Shown here one piece after another: positions 1 through 8,902 of a DNA stretch of 64,000 bases; the stretch's first letter is position 1, and the number at the start of each line of letters is the position of its first letter. The notes below the pieces were generated by a model. It saw nothing but the letters and a program-made list of their open reading frames with translations, was not told where the DNA came from and did not search any database. The translations under genes and the position numbers were made by a program. Source of the DNA: an uncultured Prevotellaceae bacterium (GTDB lineage Bacteria; Bacteroidota; Bacteroidia; Bacteroidales; Muribaculaceae); the NCBI GenBank assembly GCA_900318205.1, contig ONJS01000002.1:109908-173907 (forward strand), read 5' to 3'.

Positions 1-1375
1 CTAAATCCCAGGCGGGCCCGAAGCGCAGCCCGTTCTCCTCATCCAGTACGTTCTCATAGTAGCAGTAGGTGCTCTTGGGATGGTACAGTTCCAGGTTGCA
101 GATGAAATAGTTCGTCAGCAGGTAGCGCGCTAGCTCCTCAACCTCGACATGGCGGGTGATATCCTCGCCACCGACCACTGCAGCGACAAAGGCGTTGAAC
201 CGCTGCTTGATGTCGGCGAGCGTGAGCTGGGTGGTTCCTTCGGCAAACTCCGGTTCCTTGACGTTGACGGGCAGGCTCAACGGCGAGGAACGGAACTTCT
301 GGCCTGCGGGCTCGTCATAATAAGTGTCCAGCTCGAGCAGCGCGGCAACGGTCTCATCGTCGAGATCCACACTGTTGTTGGCAAGTCCCACTTTCTCGGT
401 GAAGTTGTAACTGCCCTTGTAGGTGCCGTTGATATACAGGTCAACGGGGATGATGTGGTTGGGCGCAACGGTACCCATCAGGGCTGCCGCTTTCATGCCG
501 ATAGCGTTTGTCAACATCGAGCCCTTGAGCTTGTTGGCAAGCAATACCCAGTTCTTGCCCTTCTTCATGCCCAAGGGTTTCACCTTGTCGGCAAACTTCA
601 GGCGGTAGGGGTTCTTAGCGTTAGGGTCCGAAGACCAGGATGTGTTGCCACGTCCCCTGATCTGTACCGAGTCGGTCATCGAGGGGAAGACGCCCGCTCC
701 GTCAATGATGATCTGGGCATCGACGTAGTATTTCTTGCTAGTGATGTTCACGCCGCCCACGGTGTTGATATCGATGCGTGGCACGGCAGTTGCCTGGTCG
801 ACCAGGTGATGGACCGTGACAGTGTATTTGGTGCCAAAGGGAACGAGCTCATAGCCGCCCGACGGTTGAGGCTCCAGGATATAGCTGCCCAGATAGGCCA
901 CAGTATAGACCTGAGTGGAGTCAAACCTGAGGCGTGAGTGCCGGCTTACCTGCTCACGGTTGCCCACATAGGCCCTTGCCTCGTCGCTCGACAGGGTGAA
1001 CGCTGCCGTCAGCCACTTGCCGATGCATGCTGCATCAACAATTATCGTATAACCGTCAATCACGCCTGTCGCGTCACTGAACAGCTGGTCATTGTCCTTG
1101 CTCTTAAACGAGAAGGACTCGATCGTGGGCAGCGATTCCGACGGCTGCGCCCCAATGGATGCAACCTCGGCCAACGGATAGGTAAAGACCGTCCCGTCAT
1201 AGGCAGTAAATGACAACTGGCCATTGGCAGTGGATTGGCGCTCCACACACGAGTCGGGAAAAACAAGGAGACGTCCGTCGGTCAGCGACACATAACTCGT
1301 TGCCATTGCCATCGTGGAAGACAGCAACAGCATTAAAGCGATAACGCAGGACTTATTGAGAATGCTTGTTTTCAT
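1..1375 (-). CDS. CotH kinase-like secreted protein, C-terminus cut by window edge
   Basis: The reading frame starts at the ATG complementary to 1373-1375 and stays open to base 1, so about 458 residues are visible and the C-terminus lies outside. The N-terminus is a signal peptide (MKTSILNKSCVIALMLLLSS). A region with RGRGNTSW, then KNPYRLKF and YINGTYKGSYNFTEKVG, matches the CotH kinase family (PF08757), whose members include spore-coat protein kinases and many secreted Bacteroidetes proteins of unknown substrate. The final visible residues (RFGPAWD) approach the conserved DxD-containing motif of the family. It begins 38 bp after the NlpC/P60 gene on the same strand. Family assignment is from motifs; kinase activity is not shown. 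Confidence 0.85.
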   Translation of the reverse strand, partial: MKTSILNKSCVIALMLLLSSTMAMATSYVSLTDGRLLVFPDSCVERQSTANGQLSFTAYDGTVFTYPLAEVASIGAQPSESLPTIESFSFKSKDNDQLFSDATGVIDGYTIIVDAACIGKWLTAAFTLSSDEARAYVGNREQVSRHSRLRFDSTQVYTVAYLGSYILEPQPSGGYELVPFGTKYTVTVHHLVDQATAVPRIDINTVGGVNITSKKYYVDAQIIIDGAGVFPSMTDSVQIRGRGNTSWSSDPNAKNPYRLKFADKVKPLGMKKGKNWVLLANKLKGSMLTNAIGMKAAALMGTVAPNHIIPVDLYINGTYKGSYNFTEKVGLANNSVDLDDETVAALLELDTYYDEPAGQKFRSSPLSLPVNVKEPEFAEGTTQLTLADIKQRFNAFVAAVVGGEDITRHVEVEELARYLLTNYFICNLELYHPKSTYCYYENVLDEENGLRFGPAWDL

Positions 1376-1413
1376 AACTCTTTACGATAACGGTTGGACT
1401 GAAAGCACAATGG

Positions 1414-2049
1414 TCAGCGCTTGACACGGGCAGCGGTATGGAAGTGGGTAGCGTAGTAGTTCTGCCGTAGGTCATCAACCGCCACGCCGCGGGATGAGGA
1501 GGCATGGACGAACTTATGGTCCTTGAGATAGATGCCCACGTGAGAAACGTGGCCGTCACCGCTCGTGACGAAGAAAACCAGGTCGCCCTCGGTCAAGTCA
1601 TCAAGGTCGATGGGCACACAGTTCTGTTCCAGCATCTTGGCAGAGTTGCGGTGCACCTTGATGCCATAGACCGCGAGATAGACCTCCATGACCATGCCAG
1701 AGCAATCGGTGCCCTCGCCACAGGTGTGGTCGGCATAGACATAGGGAGTGCCCAGCCAACGCTTCAGTTCCTTGTACAGTTTCTTGTTGTCATGACGGCC
1801 CAGCTTGATGTCAAGGCGAGCCCACTCGTCGCTGACTAGGCCGTGCCCCTCCTGAGGAATGGGTTTCTTCTTCTCCTTGCCGGCAGTGGATGACTGGTCA
1901 TCGCTGGGCGCGTTGCCACGGTTGCGGCGCTCGTGGTAGGGGCGATAGGAATGGGTGTTGTGGCTTGTACTGCGGCACGATACCACTGGCAGCGACAAGA
2001 GGATCGCCGCTGCCAGATACAGTATTCTTGTGCAGATTCTAGCCATCAA
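1414..2049 (-). CDS. NlpC/P60 family cell-wall peptidase lipoprotein
   Basis: A 211-residue lipoprotein with a signal peptide and lipobox LPVVSC (Cys25). The C-terminal half is an NlpC/P60 cysteine peptidase: DCSG with catalytic Cys116, HVSHVGIYL carrying the catalytic His, and FVHASSS with the third polar residue. Family members cleave D-Glu-diaminopimelate bonds in peptidoglycan stems. The linker between is basic and low-complexity (about residues 28-70). It lies between the DUF5606 gene and the CotH-like gene, all on the minus strand. It resembles Spr/MepS-type hydrolases in size and should sit on the periplasmic face of a membrane. Confidence 0.92.
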   Translation of the reverse strand: MMARICTRILYLAAAILLSLPVVSCRSTSHNTHSYRPYHERRNRGNAPSDDQSSTAGKEKKKPIPQEGHGLVSDEWARLDIKLGRHDNKKLYKELKRWLGTPYVYADHTCGEGTDCSGMVMEVYLAVYGIKVHRNSAKMLEQNCVPIDLDDLTEGDLVFFVTSGDGHVSHVGIYLKDHKFVHASSSRGVAVDDLRQNYYATHFHTAARVKR

Positions 2050-2093
2050 CTCGGGTAAAGATACAAGGGGTCTTGTATCCCAATAATTAATGA

Positions 2094-2531
2094 TTAGTCT
2101 TTATTCTCTTCGCTGGGCTCTTCGCTCTGGGGTTCTTCCTCCTTGGTGGCGAAGTCGGTGATGCCGGCGTTCATGAGGATGTTGTACCAGTTGATGATCT
2201 TCTTGATATCGCTGTTGTGTACACGGTCCTGATCCCAGTTCTCCAGCACGCTGCCCATGAACTCATGGAGCTTGTCGGGGCTGCTGTATTCCTTGGCGTC
2301 AACCGCCTTGTTATCAAATTTCTTGGCTGCGTTTTCCAGTACCTGGGCAAGAGGGGTGTCCTCGGTAGAGGTGAAAATGGAAATATCACCCAGTGACATC
2401 ACGCGCTCACGTGAATGAACGGGGAAACGGTGAGCGTCGGTAAGGCCCTCGACCAGCAACATATTCTTGCCGTAGGAAACAAGTTTGTAAAGTCCGGGAC
2501 GACCCGAAATAGATAAAATTTTCTTCAGCAT
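2094..2531 (-). CDS. DUF5606 family cytoplasmic protein
   Basis: A 145-residue protein beginning MLKKILSISGRPGLYKLVSYG, recognised as the Bacteroidetes-specific DUF5606 family. The N-terminal 70 residues look like a small beta-rich domain (LLVEGLTDAHRFPVHSRERV), followed by a helical region and an acidic tail (EEEPQSEEPSEENKD). There is no signal peptide. It lies 36 bp downstream of coaE in the nusB-yajC-ybbR-coaE group, a frequent arrangement in Bacteroidetes. Function is unknown. Confidence 0.88.
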   Translation of the reverse strand: MLKKILSISGRPGLYKLVSYGKNMLLVEGLTDAHRFPVHSRERVMSLGDISIFTSTEDTPLAQVLENAAKKFDNKAVDAKEYSSPDKLHEFMGSVLENWDQDRVHNSDIKKIINWYNILMNAGITDFATKEEEPQSEEPSEENKD

Positions 2532-2567
2532 AATGTGAATTTGGTAATGTTGATAATAAGTTATTGT

Positions 2568-3149
2568 TTATAAATGATTAATCAATTGTGAGATTTGAGG
2601 CAGCAGCGCGTTGAGATTGTCATTGACAATGACATGCTCGCCTGGAGCCACCTCGTCCTCAGCCACCTGGGCTGCCATACGGTCCTTGACCTGCTGGGCC
2701 GTGAAGTTGTTGCGCGCTATCACGCGGTTGATGCGCACCTCATCGGGAGCCGTCACATGCCACACGTTGTCCACCAGACGGTCCAATGCCGCTGTGCGCA
2801 ACAACGCTGTCTCGACAAAGGCGGCCTTAGCACCATGGTCGGCTTGTTCCCGTGCCCAGCGAAGCATATCCTGGGCGGTTGCAGGATGGACAATGGCATT
2901 GAGCCTTGCCAGGGCCTGCTTGTCGGCAAATGCCACCGCACTCAAGTGCTGCCGATTCAATGAACCGTCATCAAGATAGGTCTCGTTGCCGAAAGCCTCT
3001 ATCAGTTGTTTGCGCACCTGGTCACTCTTGGTCATCAGTTCCCGGGCGCGCGAGTCACAATCATAGACCTCAAAGCCCATGACCTTGACGATACCCGCGA
3101 CAACACTCTTGCCGCTACCAATGCCACCAGTGATAGCGATTAACTCCAT
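2568..3149 (-). CDS. coaE: Dephospho-CoA kinase
   Basis: A 193-residue P-loop kinase that phosphorylates the 3'-hydroxyl of dephospho-CoA, the last step of coenzyme A synthesis. The Walker A motif GGIGSGKS is at residues 8-15, followed by VYDCDSRARELM (substrate-binding DxD region) and RINRVIARN (lid arginines). Length is normal for CoaE. The stop codon of the upstream YbbR gene is only 2 bp from its start, so the two are probably co-transcribed and coupled. The coaBC gene, earlier in the same pathway, lies at 8899-10107. Confidence 0.96.
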   Translation of the reverse strand: MELIAITGGIGSGKSVVAGIVKVMGFEVYDCDSRARELMTKSDQVRKQLIEAFGNETYLDDGSLNRQHLSAVAFADKQALARLNAIVHPATAQDMLRWAREQADHGAKAAFVETALLRTAALDRLVDNVWHVTAPDEVRINRVIARNNFTAQQVKDRMAAQVAEDEVAPGEHVIVNDNLNALLPQISQLINHL

Positions 3150-3151
3150 GC

Positions 3152-4114
3152 TTAATGTTTCTCGATAATGTACTCTACGCTATCGTTGGAGAACCTCACA
3201 TCCTGGTAAGCGGCAGGCACTTCACCGATCATCACTTTGACCTTGTTGCTTGGCGAATTGAAGTCCACCGAGTTGTAGTCCACGACGGCAGTGATGTCGG
3301 CATCCTCGGAAATGCGGCTCACTGGCGTGAGATACTTCACTTCCACGTCACTGGGGAAAAGCAGCATCTTCACTCCGGCAGGCGCATTGCGTACCGCAAT
3401 CTTGACCGACTTGGTCTGCTGTTTCAGCTTCTCGATGGGAACAATGATGTCGATGGAACGCGGCTCGACGACGGCACCGTTGATGGGTGCAATCGTCACC
3501 CTGCGGCGCAAGGTATCGGTCAGGTTGAGTTCCTCGACATGATAGGTATAGACCTCATTGATTTCGCTCAATGTCTTGGCGTCACTGAAGACCAGCACCG
3601 AGTCCTGGCTCTGGATCAAAGCGCCATACTGCGTGTAGTCCTCACGAGGCTCAACCACAATATCGGTCTTGACAGGCACTTTCTTGCCGGGCAAGTCTGT
3701 AAACTTGATATTGATGGATTCGGGCAACACGCTCACGATAGTGGCCTGCTTGTTCAGCACCGACGCGAGCGCCTTTTTCAGGTGGCTCTGGTCGATCTTG
3801 AACGAACTGTTGCCGTCGCTGTAGTCCGACAAGCGAAGGGTGATCTTCGGGGACTTGTGGAACAGGTAGGAAAAGAAGCGGTAGCCGCGGTCCTTGACGG
3901 TGACCGTCAGTGTGTCGGGCACCTTGTTCAGCAGATGCACATTGTTGGGCTTGCTGATTTCTATAGGCACCTCGAGCTCGAGCTGGACGTCACTGTTAAA
4001 CGTCAGGAAACTCCAGAAGATCGCCGAGATGACCACAAAAAACAGGTACAGGAGAATCGACCTTGTCCGTGGTGATTCCCTTAACCGTTCCCTTATGGTA
4101 TCCAGCAACTTCAT
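3152..4114 (-). CDS. YbbR-like domain protein
   Basis: A 320-residue membrane-anchored protein. One N-terminal transmembrane segment (residues about 19-38, RSILLYLFFVVISAIFWSFL) is followed by tandem extracytoplasmic YbbR-like repeats, visible as LEVPIEISKPNNVHLLNKVPDTLTV, a second unit with LPGKKVPVKTDIV, and a third with KSVKIAVRN. In Firmicutes the YbbR protein CdaR regulates the diadenylate cyclase CdaA; whether that holds in Bacteroidetes is not shown here. It sits between yajC and coaE, the usual order in this phylum. Confidence 0.88.
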   Translation of the reverse strand: MKLLDTIRERLRESPRTRSILLYLFFVVISAIFWSFLTFNSDVQLELEVPIEISKPNNVHLLNKVPDTLTVTVKDRGYRFFSYLFHKSPKITLRLSDYSDGNSSFKIDQSHLKKALASVLNKQATIVSVLPESINIKFTDLPGKKVPVKTDIVVEPREDYTQYGALIQSQDSVLVFSDAKTLSEINEVYTYHVEELNLTDTLRRRVTIAPINGAVVEPRSIDIIVPIEKLKQQTKSVKIAVRNAPAGVKMLLFPSDVEVKYLTPVSRISEDADITAVVDYNSVDFNSPSNKVKVMIGEVPAAYQDVRFSNDSVEYIIEKH

Positions 4115-4153
4115 GTTCTCCAGCCGATGACAGACTCTAAATGGGGAGGATGA

Positions 4154-4492
4154 TTACTTCTTGACGTCGGCACCAGCCTCGGCTACGTCCTGCATGGATT
4201 GGTAGATCGAATTCTTGTCAATCTTGATGCGGACGCCGTCGGCAATCTCGAGGATGACGGTATTATCTTTGACTTCGCGAATGCGGCCGTAGATGCCACC
4301 AGCGGTCATCACCTTGTCACCGTTCCTGAGCGAGTCACGGAAGGCATTGATCTTCTTCTGCTTCTTCTGCTGCGGTGCAATCATGAAAAAGTAGAAAATG
4401 GCAATAATCATCACGATCATGATGAGGCTCGAGAAGCCAAAGCCACCTTGGGGCGCACCACCTGCAGCCTGTAATAAAATCAAGTTAAGCAT
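4154..4492 (-). CDS. yajC: Preprotein translocase subunit YajC
   Basis: A 112-residue small membrane protein of the SecDF-YajC accessory complex of the Sec translocon. A single transmembrane helix (FSSLIMIVMIIAIFYFFMIA, about residues 20-40) is followed by APQQKKQKKINAFRDSLRNGDKVMTAGGIYG and a VRIKIDKNSI segment, the diagnostic YajC pattern. It lies between nusB and the YbbR gene on the same strand, with 39 bp to the YbbR start. Confidence 0.95.
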   Translation of the reverse strand: MLNLILLQAAGGAPQGGFGFSSLIMIVMIIAIFYFFMIAPQQKKQKKINAFRDSLRNGDKVMTAGGIYGRIREVKDNTVILEIADGVRIKIDKNSIYQSMQDVAEAGADVKK

Positions 4493-4538
4493 AATGTTCA
4501 GTTTATAATAATATTAATAATGTGATTTCAACGATGGG

Positions 4539-5471
4539 TTAACGCTTGAAGATGGTACCGTCCTTAAGCAACCGGTTGACGGCATTGTTGAGGATGCCGT
4601 TGACAAACTTGCCGCTGGCGGGGGTGCTGAAATTCTTCGCCAACTCAATGTACTCGTTGAGCGTCACGGCAGTCGGGATCTTGTCAAAGGTGCGCACCTC
4701 GGCAAGGGCAGCACACATGATGATGCGGTCCATCAGCACGATGCGGTTCTTGTCCCAGCGGCTGCTCAGCACCAGCTCATCGATCAGGGCATTGTTCTCG
4801 GGCATCAGCGATACCGTTGCCGTGAACAGCTCCCGACCAAACTGGCTGTCCTCCTCGTCTTTGTACATGGGCAGGACGGCATCCTCGGCACCGTCGGCAA
4901 GCCTGCGCAGGGTCTTGTTGACAAACTGCACCGTCATGTCCACATCGTCCTCGGTCCAGTACAGGGAGCGCTGCTCGATGGCGTCAGCCATATTCTCGTC
5001 AGGAACGATCACCTGCTTCATGAGTTGTTGCCACAGCAGGCAGTCGCCGGTCATGCTGTCGTCCTCGTCGGCCATATACTCCTGATACAGCTCGCTCTTG
5101 AGAATTTTGTCAAGCAGCAGGCGCTCGAGAATGGGATCATCATTCCAAGTCACGGTGTGCTCATCGGCAAACTGGCGCAACTGCTCGTTGCCGGCAAGCA
5201 CTGCAACCAGGCGATTGCCCGCAAACTTCATGTTCGGGTTCAAGTCTTCCTCGGTGGGCATATACTTGTTGCGCGCCTCATCAAGACGCATTTCCTGTAT
5301 ATGGGTCAGCTCAACGGGCAAACGCAACAGATAATGGTACAGCTCATAGGTCTTGGCAAGACTTGATTCCAGGTCCTTCAACGCAGTGGAAAGGCTGCGA
5401 TCAGGCTTGGTCAGCATATAGGAGTACAGGTTCTGCACTACCTTCGTTCGGATTAATACGCGATTGATCAT
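4539..5471 (-). CDS. nusB: Transcription antitermination factor NusB
   Basis: NusB takes part in the rRNA antitermination complex with NusE on boxA RNA. The start MINRVLIRTKVVQNLYSYM (ATG complementary to 5469-5471) is preferred over an ATG eight codons upstream, because a TAATTTTG promoter core at 5493-5500 lies just upstream and would overlap the longer version. The C-terminal NusB fold is visible in WDKNRIVLMDRIIMCAALAEVR, PTAVTLNEYIELAKNFSTPASGKFVNGIL. At about 310 residues it is twice the size of E. coli NusB; an N-terminal helical extension is normal in Bacteroidetes. Confidence 0.93.
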   Translation of the reverse strand: MINRVLIRTKVVQNLYSYMLTKPDRSLSTALKDLESSLAKTYELYHYLLRLPVELTHIQEMRLDEARNKYMPTEEDLNPNMKFAGNRLVAVLAGNEQLRQFADEHTVTWNDDPILERLLLDKILKSELYQEYMADEDDSMTGDCLLWQQLMKQVIVPDENMADAIEQRSLYWTEDDVDMTVQFVNKTLRRLADGAEDAVLPMYKDEEDSQFGRELFTATVSLMPENNALIDELVLSSRWDKNRIVLMDRIIMCAALAEVRTFDKIPTAVTLNEYIELAKNFSTPASGKFVNGILNNAVNRLLKDGTIFKR

Positions 5472-5492
5472 AATGGATTTCGTTTGAACTTG

Positions 5493-5500
5493 CAAAATTA
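5493..5500 (-). promoter_or_regulatory. Predicted promoter -7 element for nusB
   Basis: The minus strand reads TAATTTTGC, matching the Bacteroidetes -7 consensus TAnnTTTG, 22 bp upstream of the chosen nusB ATG. It probably drives nusB-yajC-ybbR-coaE. Confidence 0.6.
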
Positions 5501-5532
5501 GCGAAATTTGTCGAAATGAACAAGAAATAGCT

Positions 5533-6291
5533 CTAATTCACTTCTTGGTTATCGTTTAGTCTCTGTCTTACCACTTCATAAATCATGATGCCAGCTGCTA
5601 CCGAGACATTGAGAGAATTGATGTGTCCAAATTCGGGAATCATCACCTGGGTATCGCAGAGTTTCATGATTTCGGGCGAAATCCCTTTGTCCTCTGCCCC
5701 GAGGACGATGGCAACGGGTCCGGTATAGTCGCCCCGAGTGTAAGGCATCCGGCTCTTGTCGCTGGTCCCGACGACCTTAAAGCCGCTGTCGCGCAGCAGC
5801 CTGACGGCGCCGACGAGGTTGTGCTCGCGGCACACGGGCAGGTAGTTGAGTGCTCCAGCCGAAGTCTTGACGGCATCGGCGTTGGCACTGACGCTCTCGC
5901 GGTCGGGGATAACGATGGCACTCACGCCAGCGCACTCGCAGGTGCGTGCCACGGCGCCGAAGTTGCGGACATCGGTCACGCCGTCGAGCACGACGATGAA
6001 GGGGTTCTCCCCGTTGTCGAACAGTTGGGGCACGACATCCTCCAGGCGATAATAGGTGACTGCCGCCATCATCGCCAGCACGCCCTGATGGTTGCGTCGC
6101 GTGATGCGGTCAATCTTCTGCACGGGGACACGCTGCACGGGGACGTGCAGGGCACGCGCCCTGTCGATGATTTCCTGAGCCGTCGCGGCATTGAGTGTTT
6201 TGCTCAGCAGGATTTTGTCGATGTCCTTGCCGGCATCGATCGCCTCGAGCACGGCATGGATGCCGTAGATGAATTGGTTCTTGTCTATCAT
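5533..6291 (-). CDS. rlmB: 23S rRNA (guanosine-2'-O)-methyltransferase, TrmH/RlmB family
   Basis: A 252-residue SPOUT methyltransferase. An N-terminal substrate-binding domain (IYGIHAVLEAIDAGKDIDKILLS) precedes the knotted catalytic domain: VVLDGVTDVRNFGAVARTCE (motif 1, with N and R of the NxGAxxR signature), IVLGAEDKGIS (motif 2) and IPEFGHINSLNVSVAAGIMIYEV (motif 3). This matches RlmB, which methylates G2251 of 23S rRNA, though other TrmH paralogues are possible. It lies 8 bp downstream of recN. Confidence 0.9.
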   Translation of the reverse strand: MIDKNQFIYGIHAVLEAIDAGKDIDKILLSKTLNAATAQEIIDRARALHVPVQRVPVQKIDRITRRNHQGVLAMMAAVTYYRLEDVVPQLFDNGENPFIVVLDGVTDVRNFGAVARTCECAGVSAIVIPDRESVSANADAVKTSAGALNYLPVCREHNLVGAVRLLRDSGFKVVGTSDKSRMPYTRGDYTGPVAIVLGAEDKGISPEIMKLCDTQVMIPEFGHINSLNVSVAAGIMIYEVVRQRLNDNQEVN

Positions 6292-6299
6292 GATCTCGT

Positions 6300-7964
6300 T
6301 TATTGATGATTGTGACGTATCAGTGATTTGGCATTTTCTATAGCTGCTTGATTGAGATCCTTGCCGCTCAACATACGGGCAATTTCCATCACGTGTTCCT
6401 GATTGTCGAGGGTTTCTACCCGGGTGAGGGACTCAACGTCGGTGTCGGTCTTGAAGACGCGCAGATGATGGTCCCCGCTGGCTGCCACCTGGGGCAGGTG
6501 GGTAATGGCGATGACCTGAATGGTCCTTGCGATATCAGCCATCATCTCGCCAATCATGTTGGCAACATCGCCGCTGACGCCTGTATCCACCTCGTCAAAA
6601 ATGATGCTGGGCAGACGCATGTGGCGTGCGATGATGGTCTTGATGCACAGCATCACGCGGGAAATCTCGCCACCCGATGCGGTGTCCTTGACTGGCATGG
6701 GGCGCTGATTCTTGTTGAAGGACATCATCAGTTGCACGCTGTCGGTGCCGCTCGGGGTGAGATCGGTCGTGCTGAAGTCCACGTCAAAGGCAATATTCTT
6801 CATGCCCAGCGGTGTCGCCAACGACAACAGTTCCTTGCCAAAGCGCATGGCGGCGTCGTGACGCTGGCTTGACAGGCGGGAAGCGATGTCCATTGCTGCT
6901 GCACGAGTGGTGGAAACAAGTGCCTTGAGCTCTTGAATGATATCGTCGTTATGCTCAATCTCGCTCAACTGGCGCTCATAGCTTTGCTGTATCTCGATGA
7001 GCTGGTTGACGTCCTGGGCATTGTGCTTGCGCTCCAGGCTGTAGATGTTGTTCAACCGCTCATCAATACGAGCCAGTTCAGCAGGGTCGTCATTCAACGT
7101 GTCAACGATGGCTGCAGTGCTCTGGGCGATGTCCTTGAGGTCAATGATTGCCGTGCGTACACGCCCTGACATTCCCTCGACATCAGTCAGGTTCTTCTCG
7201 GCATCCTCGAGGCGTTGGGCGACTTGTGCCAACCGTTCAAGGACGCTGTTCTCCTCACTGTTCAGCTCGCTCTCTACGGTCCACAGGTCCTCTTTGAGCT
7301 CAGTGATGTTGCTCAGGCGGCTCTGCTGGGCCTCCAGCAGCACGTCCTCATCAGGCTGGAGTTGCATCGCCTGCAACTGGTCCAGCTGGAAGCGGATATA
7401 ATCCTCGTTGCGCTGCAGCTGTTCCATTTCCCGCTGTGTTTCGTCGAGGCGTTTGACAGCCTCCTTGTATTGCAGGAAAGCGTGACGGTATTGTTCTAGC
7501 AAAGCGGCATTACCGGCAATGCTGTCAAGGATGGAAAGCTGGAATGCGGGCTGCGAAAGCAGCATATTGCTGTGCTGGGAATGGATATCAATCAGATGGG
7601 TCGCCAGGTCACGAAGCACCGAGAGCGCCACGGGGGTGTCGTTGATGAAGGAGCGCGAACGGCCAGTAGGGGAGAGTTCACGCCTGACGAGACACTCACG
7701 GTCATCCCAGTCAATGTCATGCTCATTGAAAAAATGCTCCAGACGGTAACCCGTGATGTCAAATGTCGCCTCAACAACTGTTTTGGAAGAAGTATCCCGT
7801 ATCGACTTACTGTCGGCACGTTCACCCAGGATGAGTGATAACGCACCCAGGATGATCGATTTACCGGCACCGGTTTCACCAGTGATAATGGTCAGACCGT
7901 CATTAAAACCGATATCAAGCTTGTCGATTAGCGCATAATTAGAGATGTGCAGCTGTTTGATCAT
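6300..7964 (-). CDS. recN: DNA repair protein RecN
   Basis: A 554-residue SMC-like ATPase used in double-strand break repair. Walker A GETGAGKS is at residues 29-36, a long central coiled coil runs from about residue 150 to 370, and the signature DTASGGEISRVMLCIKTI and Walker B SIIFDEVDTGVSG lie near the C-terminus. Length is normal. It follows the DUF4835 gene by 17 bp and precedes rlmB by 8 bp, probably one operon from dnaN or coaBC. Confidence 0.97.
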   Translation of the reverse strand: MIKQLHISNYALIDKLDIGFNDGLTIITGETGAGKSIILGALSLILGERADSKSIRDTSSKTVVEATFDITGYRLEHFFNEHDIDWDDRECLVRRELSPTGRSRSFINDTPVALSVLRDLATHLIDIHSQHSNMLLSQPAFQLSILDSIAGNAALLEQYRHAFLQYKEAVKRLDETQREMEQLQRNEDYIRFQLDQLQAMQLQPDEDVLLEAQQSRLSNITELKEDLWTVESELNSEENSVLERLAQVAQRLEDAEKNLTDVEGMSGRVRTAIIDLKDIAQSTAAIVDTLNDDPAELARIDERLNNIYSLERKHNAQDVNQLIEIQQSYERQLSEIEHNDDIIQELKALVSTTRAAAMDIASRLSSQRHDAAMRFGKELLSLATPLGMKNIAFDVDFSTTDLTPSGTDSVQLMMSFNKNQRPMPVKDTASGGEISRVMLCIKTIIARHMRLPSIIFDEVDTGVSGDVANMIGEMMADIARTIQVIAITHLPQVAASGDHHLRVFKTDTDVESLTRVETLDNQEHVMEIARMLSGKDLNQAAIENAKSLIRHNHQ

Positions 7965-7981
7965 GGTGTTTCCCGCGGCGG

Positions 7982-8902
7982 TTAATTCTCAGCTTTCTTG
8001 ATTTGGTCAAGGCGAGTCGTCTCGCTGGGGTAAACCTGATACAGCATCTCATACACTGCCTCCTTCTCGGTCATGTTTGCCTTGCTGTAGATGTTGATGA
8101 GCTCGTCAAGTTTGGCATTCTTGAACATCGTCAGGCAAACGGACATGGGAGCCACCTCATAAATCTTGCCCAGGTTTTCCAGTGTATGGGTAATTGCCGA
8201 ACGGCCCTTATCAACCGTCACGACCATCTGGTCCAGGCCCATGCGGTGGTAATCATAGAGAATCTGGCGAATAGGGGAGGTCTGCGTGTCGGTGAATGAA
8301 CTGAGGACGGCACTGCGGTTGGTATTGTCTTCAAACGCCTTCCAACCGGTTTCGCCGGCACTTTGTGCGAGTCTCACGACCTGTGCGGCACGTTCATAGT
8401 AGGGATCACCGCCGTTCAGCTCAAACGAGTCAAAATCTACCGCAATAATCATATATGCCCAGAAGTTGAGAATAGCAGTCAGGTTGTCCTCCATCTGCAT
8501 CTCGTTGAACACCAGCTGATGACCTGTGTCAAAAACAAAATCCACCTTGTTGTCTTTGTAATTGATCAGCGAGGTCGTATAGCTGCTGTTGTACACGGGG
8601 CGTTGGGACTGAATCTGCAAGTCACCCTTCATCACTCCAGTGGCGTCGTCCCATGAACTGACGGTAAGCATCAGCTTACAATAGATCTTTTCATTGGTGC
8701 CGAAGGTGGCATTCGTCCACTTCGTCGTGTTCATATAGTCAGTGATGGACTGCTTCAGCTCATTGAAAATGTCCTTGCTGCCATTGGTGATTTTTTCACT
8801 ATTGACCTCAACTTCGCAGTTCAGCTCGGTTGCTTCGTCATCGGCAAAGGCAGGCATAAAGCCCACCAATGCCATCAACAGCATGAAAAATATTTTCTTC
8901 AT
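7982..8902 (-). CDS. DUF4835 family exported protein
   Basis: A 306-residue protein with a signal peptide (MKKIFFMLLMALVGFMPAFA) and a mature region beginning with ELNCEVEVNSEKI, typical of the Bacteroidetes DUF4835 family. Some annotation pipelines label this family PorD and link it to type IX secretion; I am not certain of that. Its start overlaps the coaBC stop by 4 bp (8899-8902), suggesting translational coupling. Its position between coaBC and recN is conserved in the phylum. A link with the T9SS-like C-terminal domain on the protein at 25612-29355 is only suggestive. Confidence 0.85.
   Translation of the reverse strand: MKKIFFMLLMALVGFMPAFADDEATELNCEVEVNSEKITNGSKDIFNELKQSITDYMNTTKWTNATFGTNEKIYCKLMLTVSSWDDATGVMKGDLQIQSQRPVYNSSYTTSLINYKDNKVDFVFDTGHQLVFNEMQMEDNLTAILNFWAYMIIAVDFDSFELNGGDPYYERAAQVVRLAQSAGETGWKAFEDNTNRSAVLSSFTDTQTSPIRQILYDYHRMGLDQMVVTVDKGRSAITHTLENLGKIYEVAPMSVCLTMFKNAKLDELINIYSKANMTEKEAVYEMLYQVYPSETTRLDQIKKAEN

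Noticed and set aside
149-937. 262-residue plus-strand frame at the left end
   Set aside because: It is antisense to a CotH-like gene with strong motifs that spans 1-1375.
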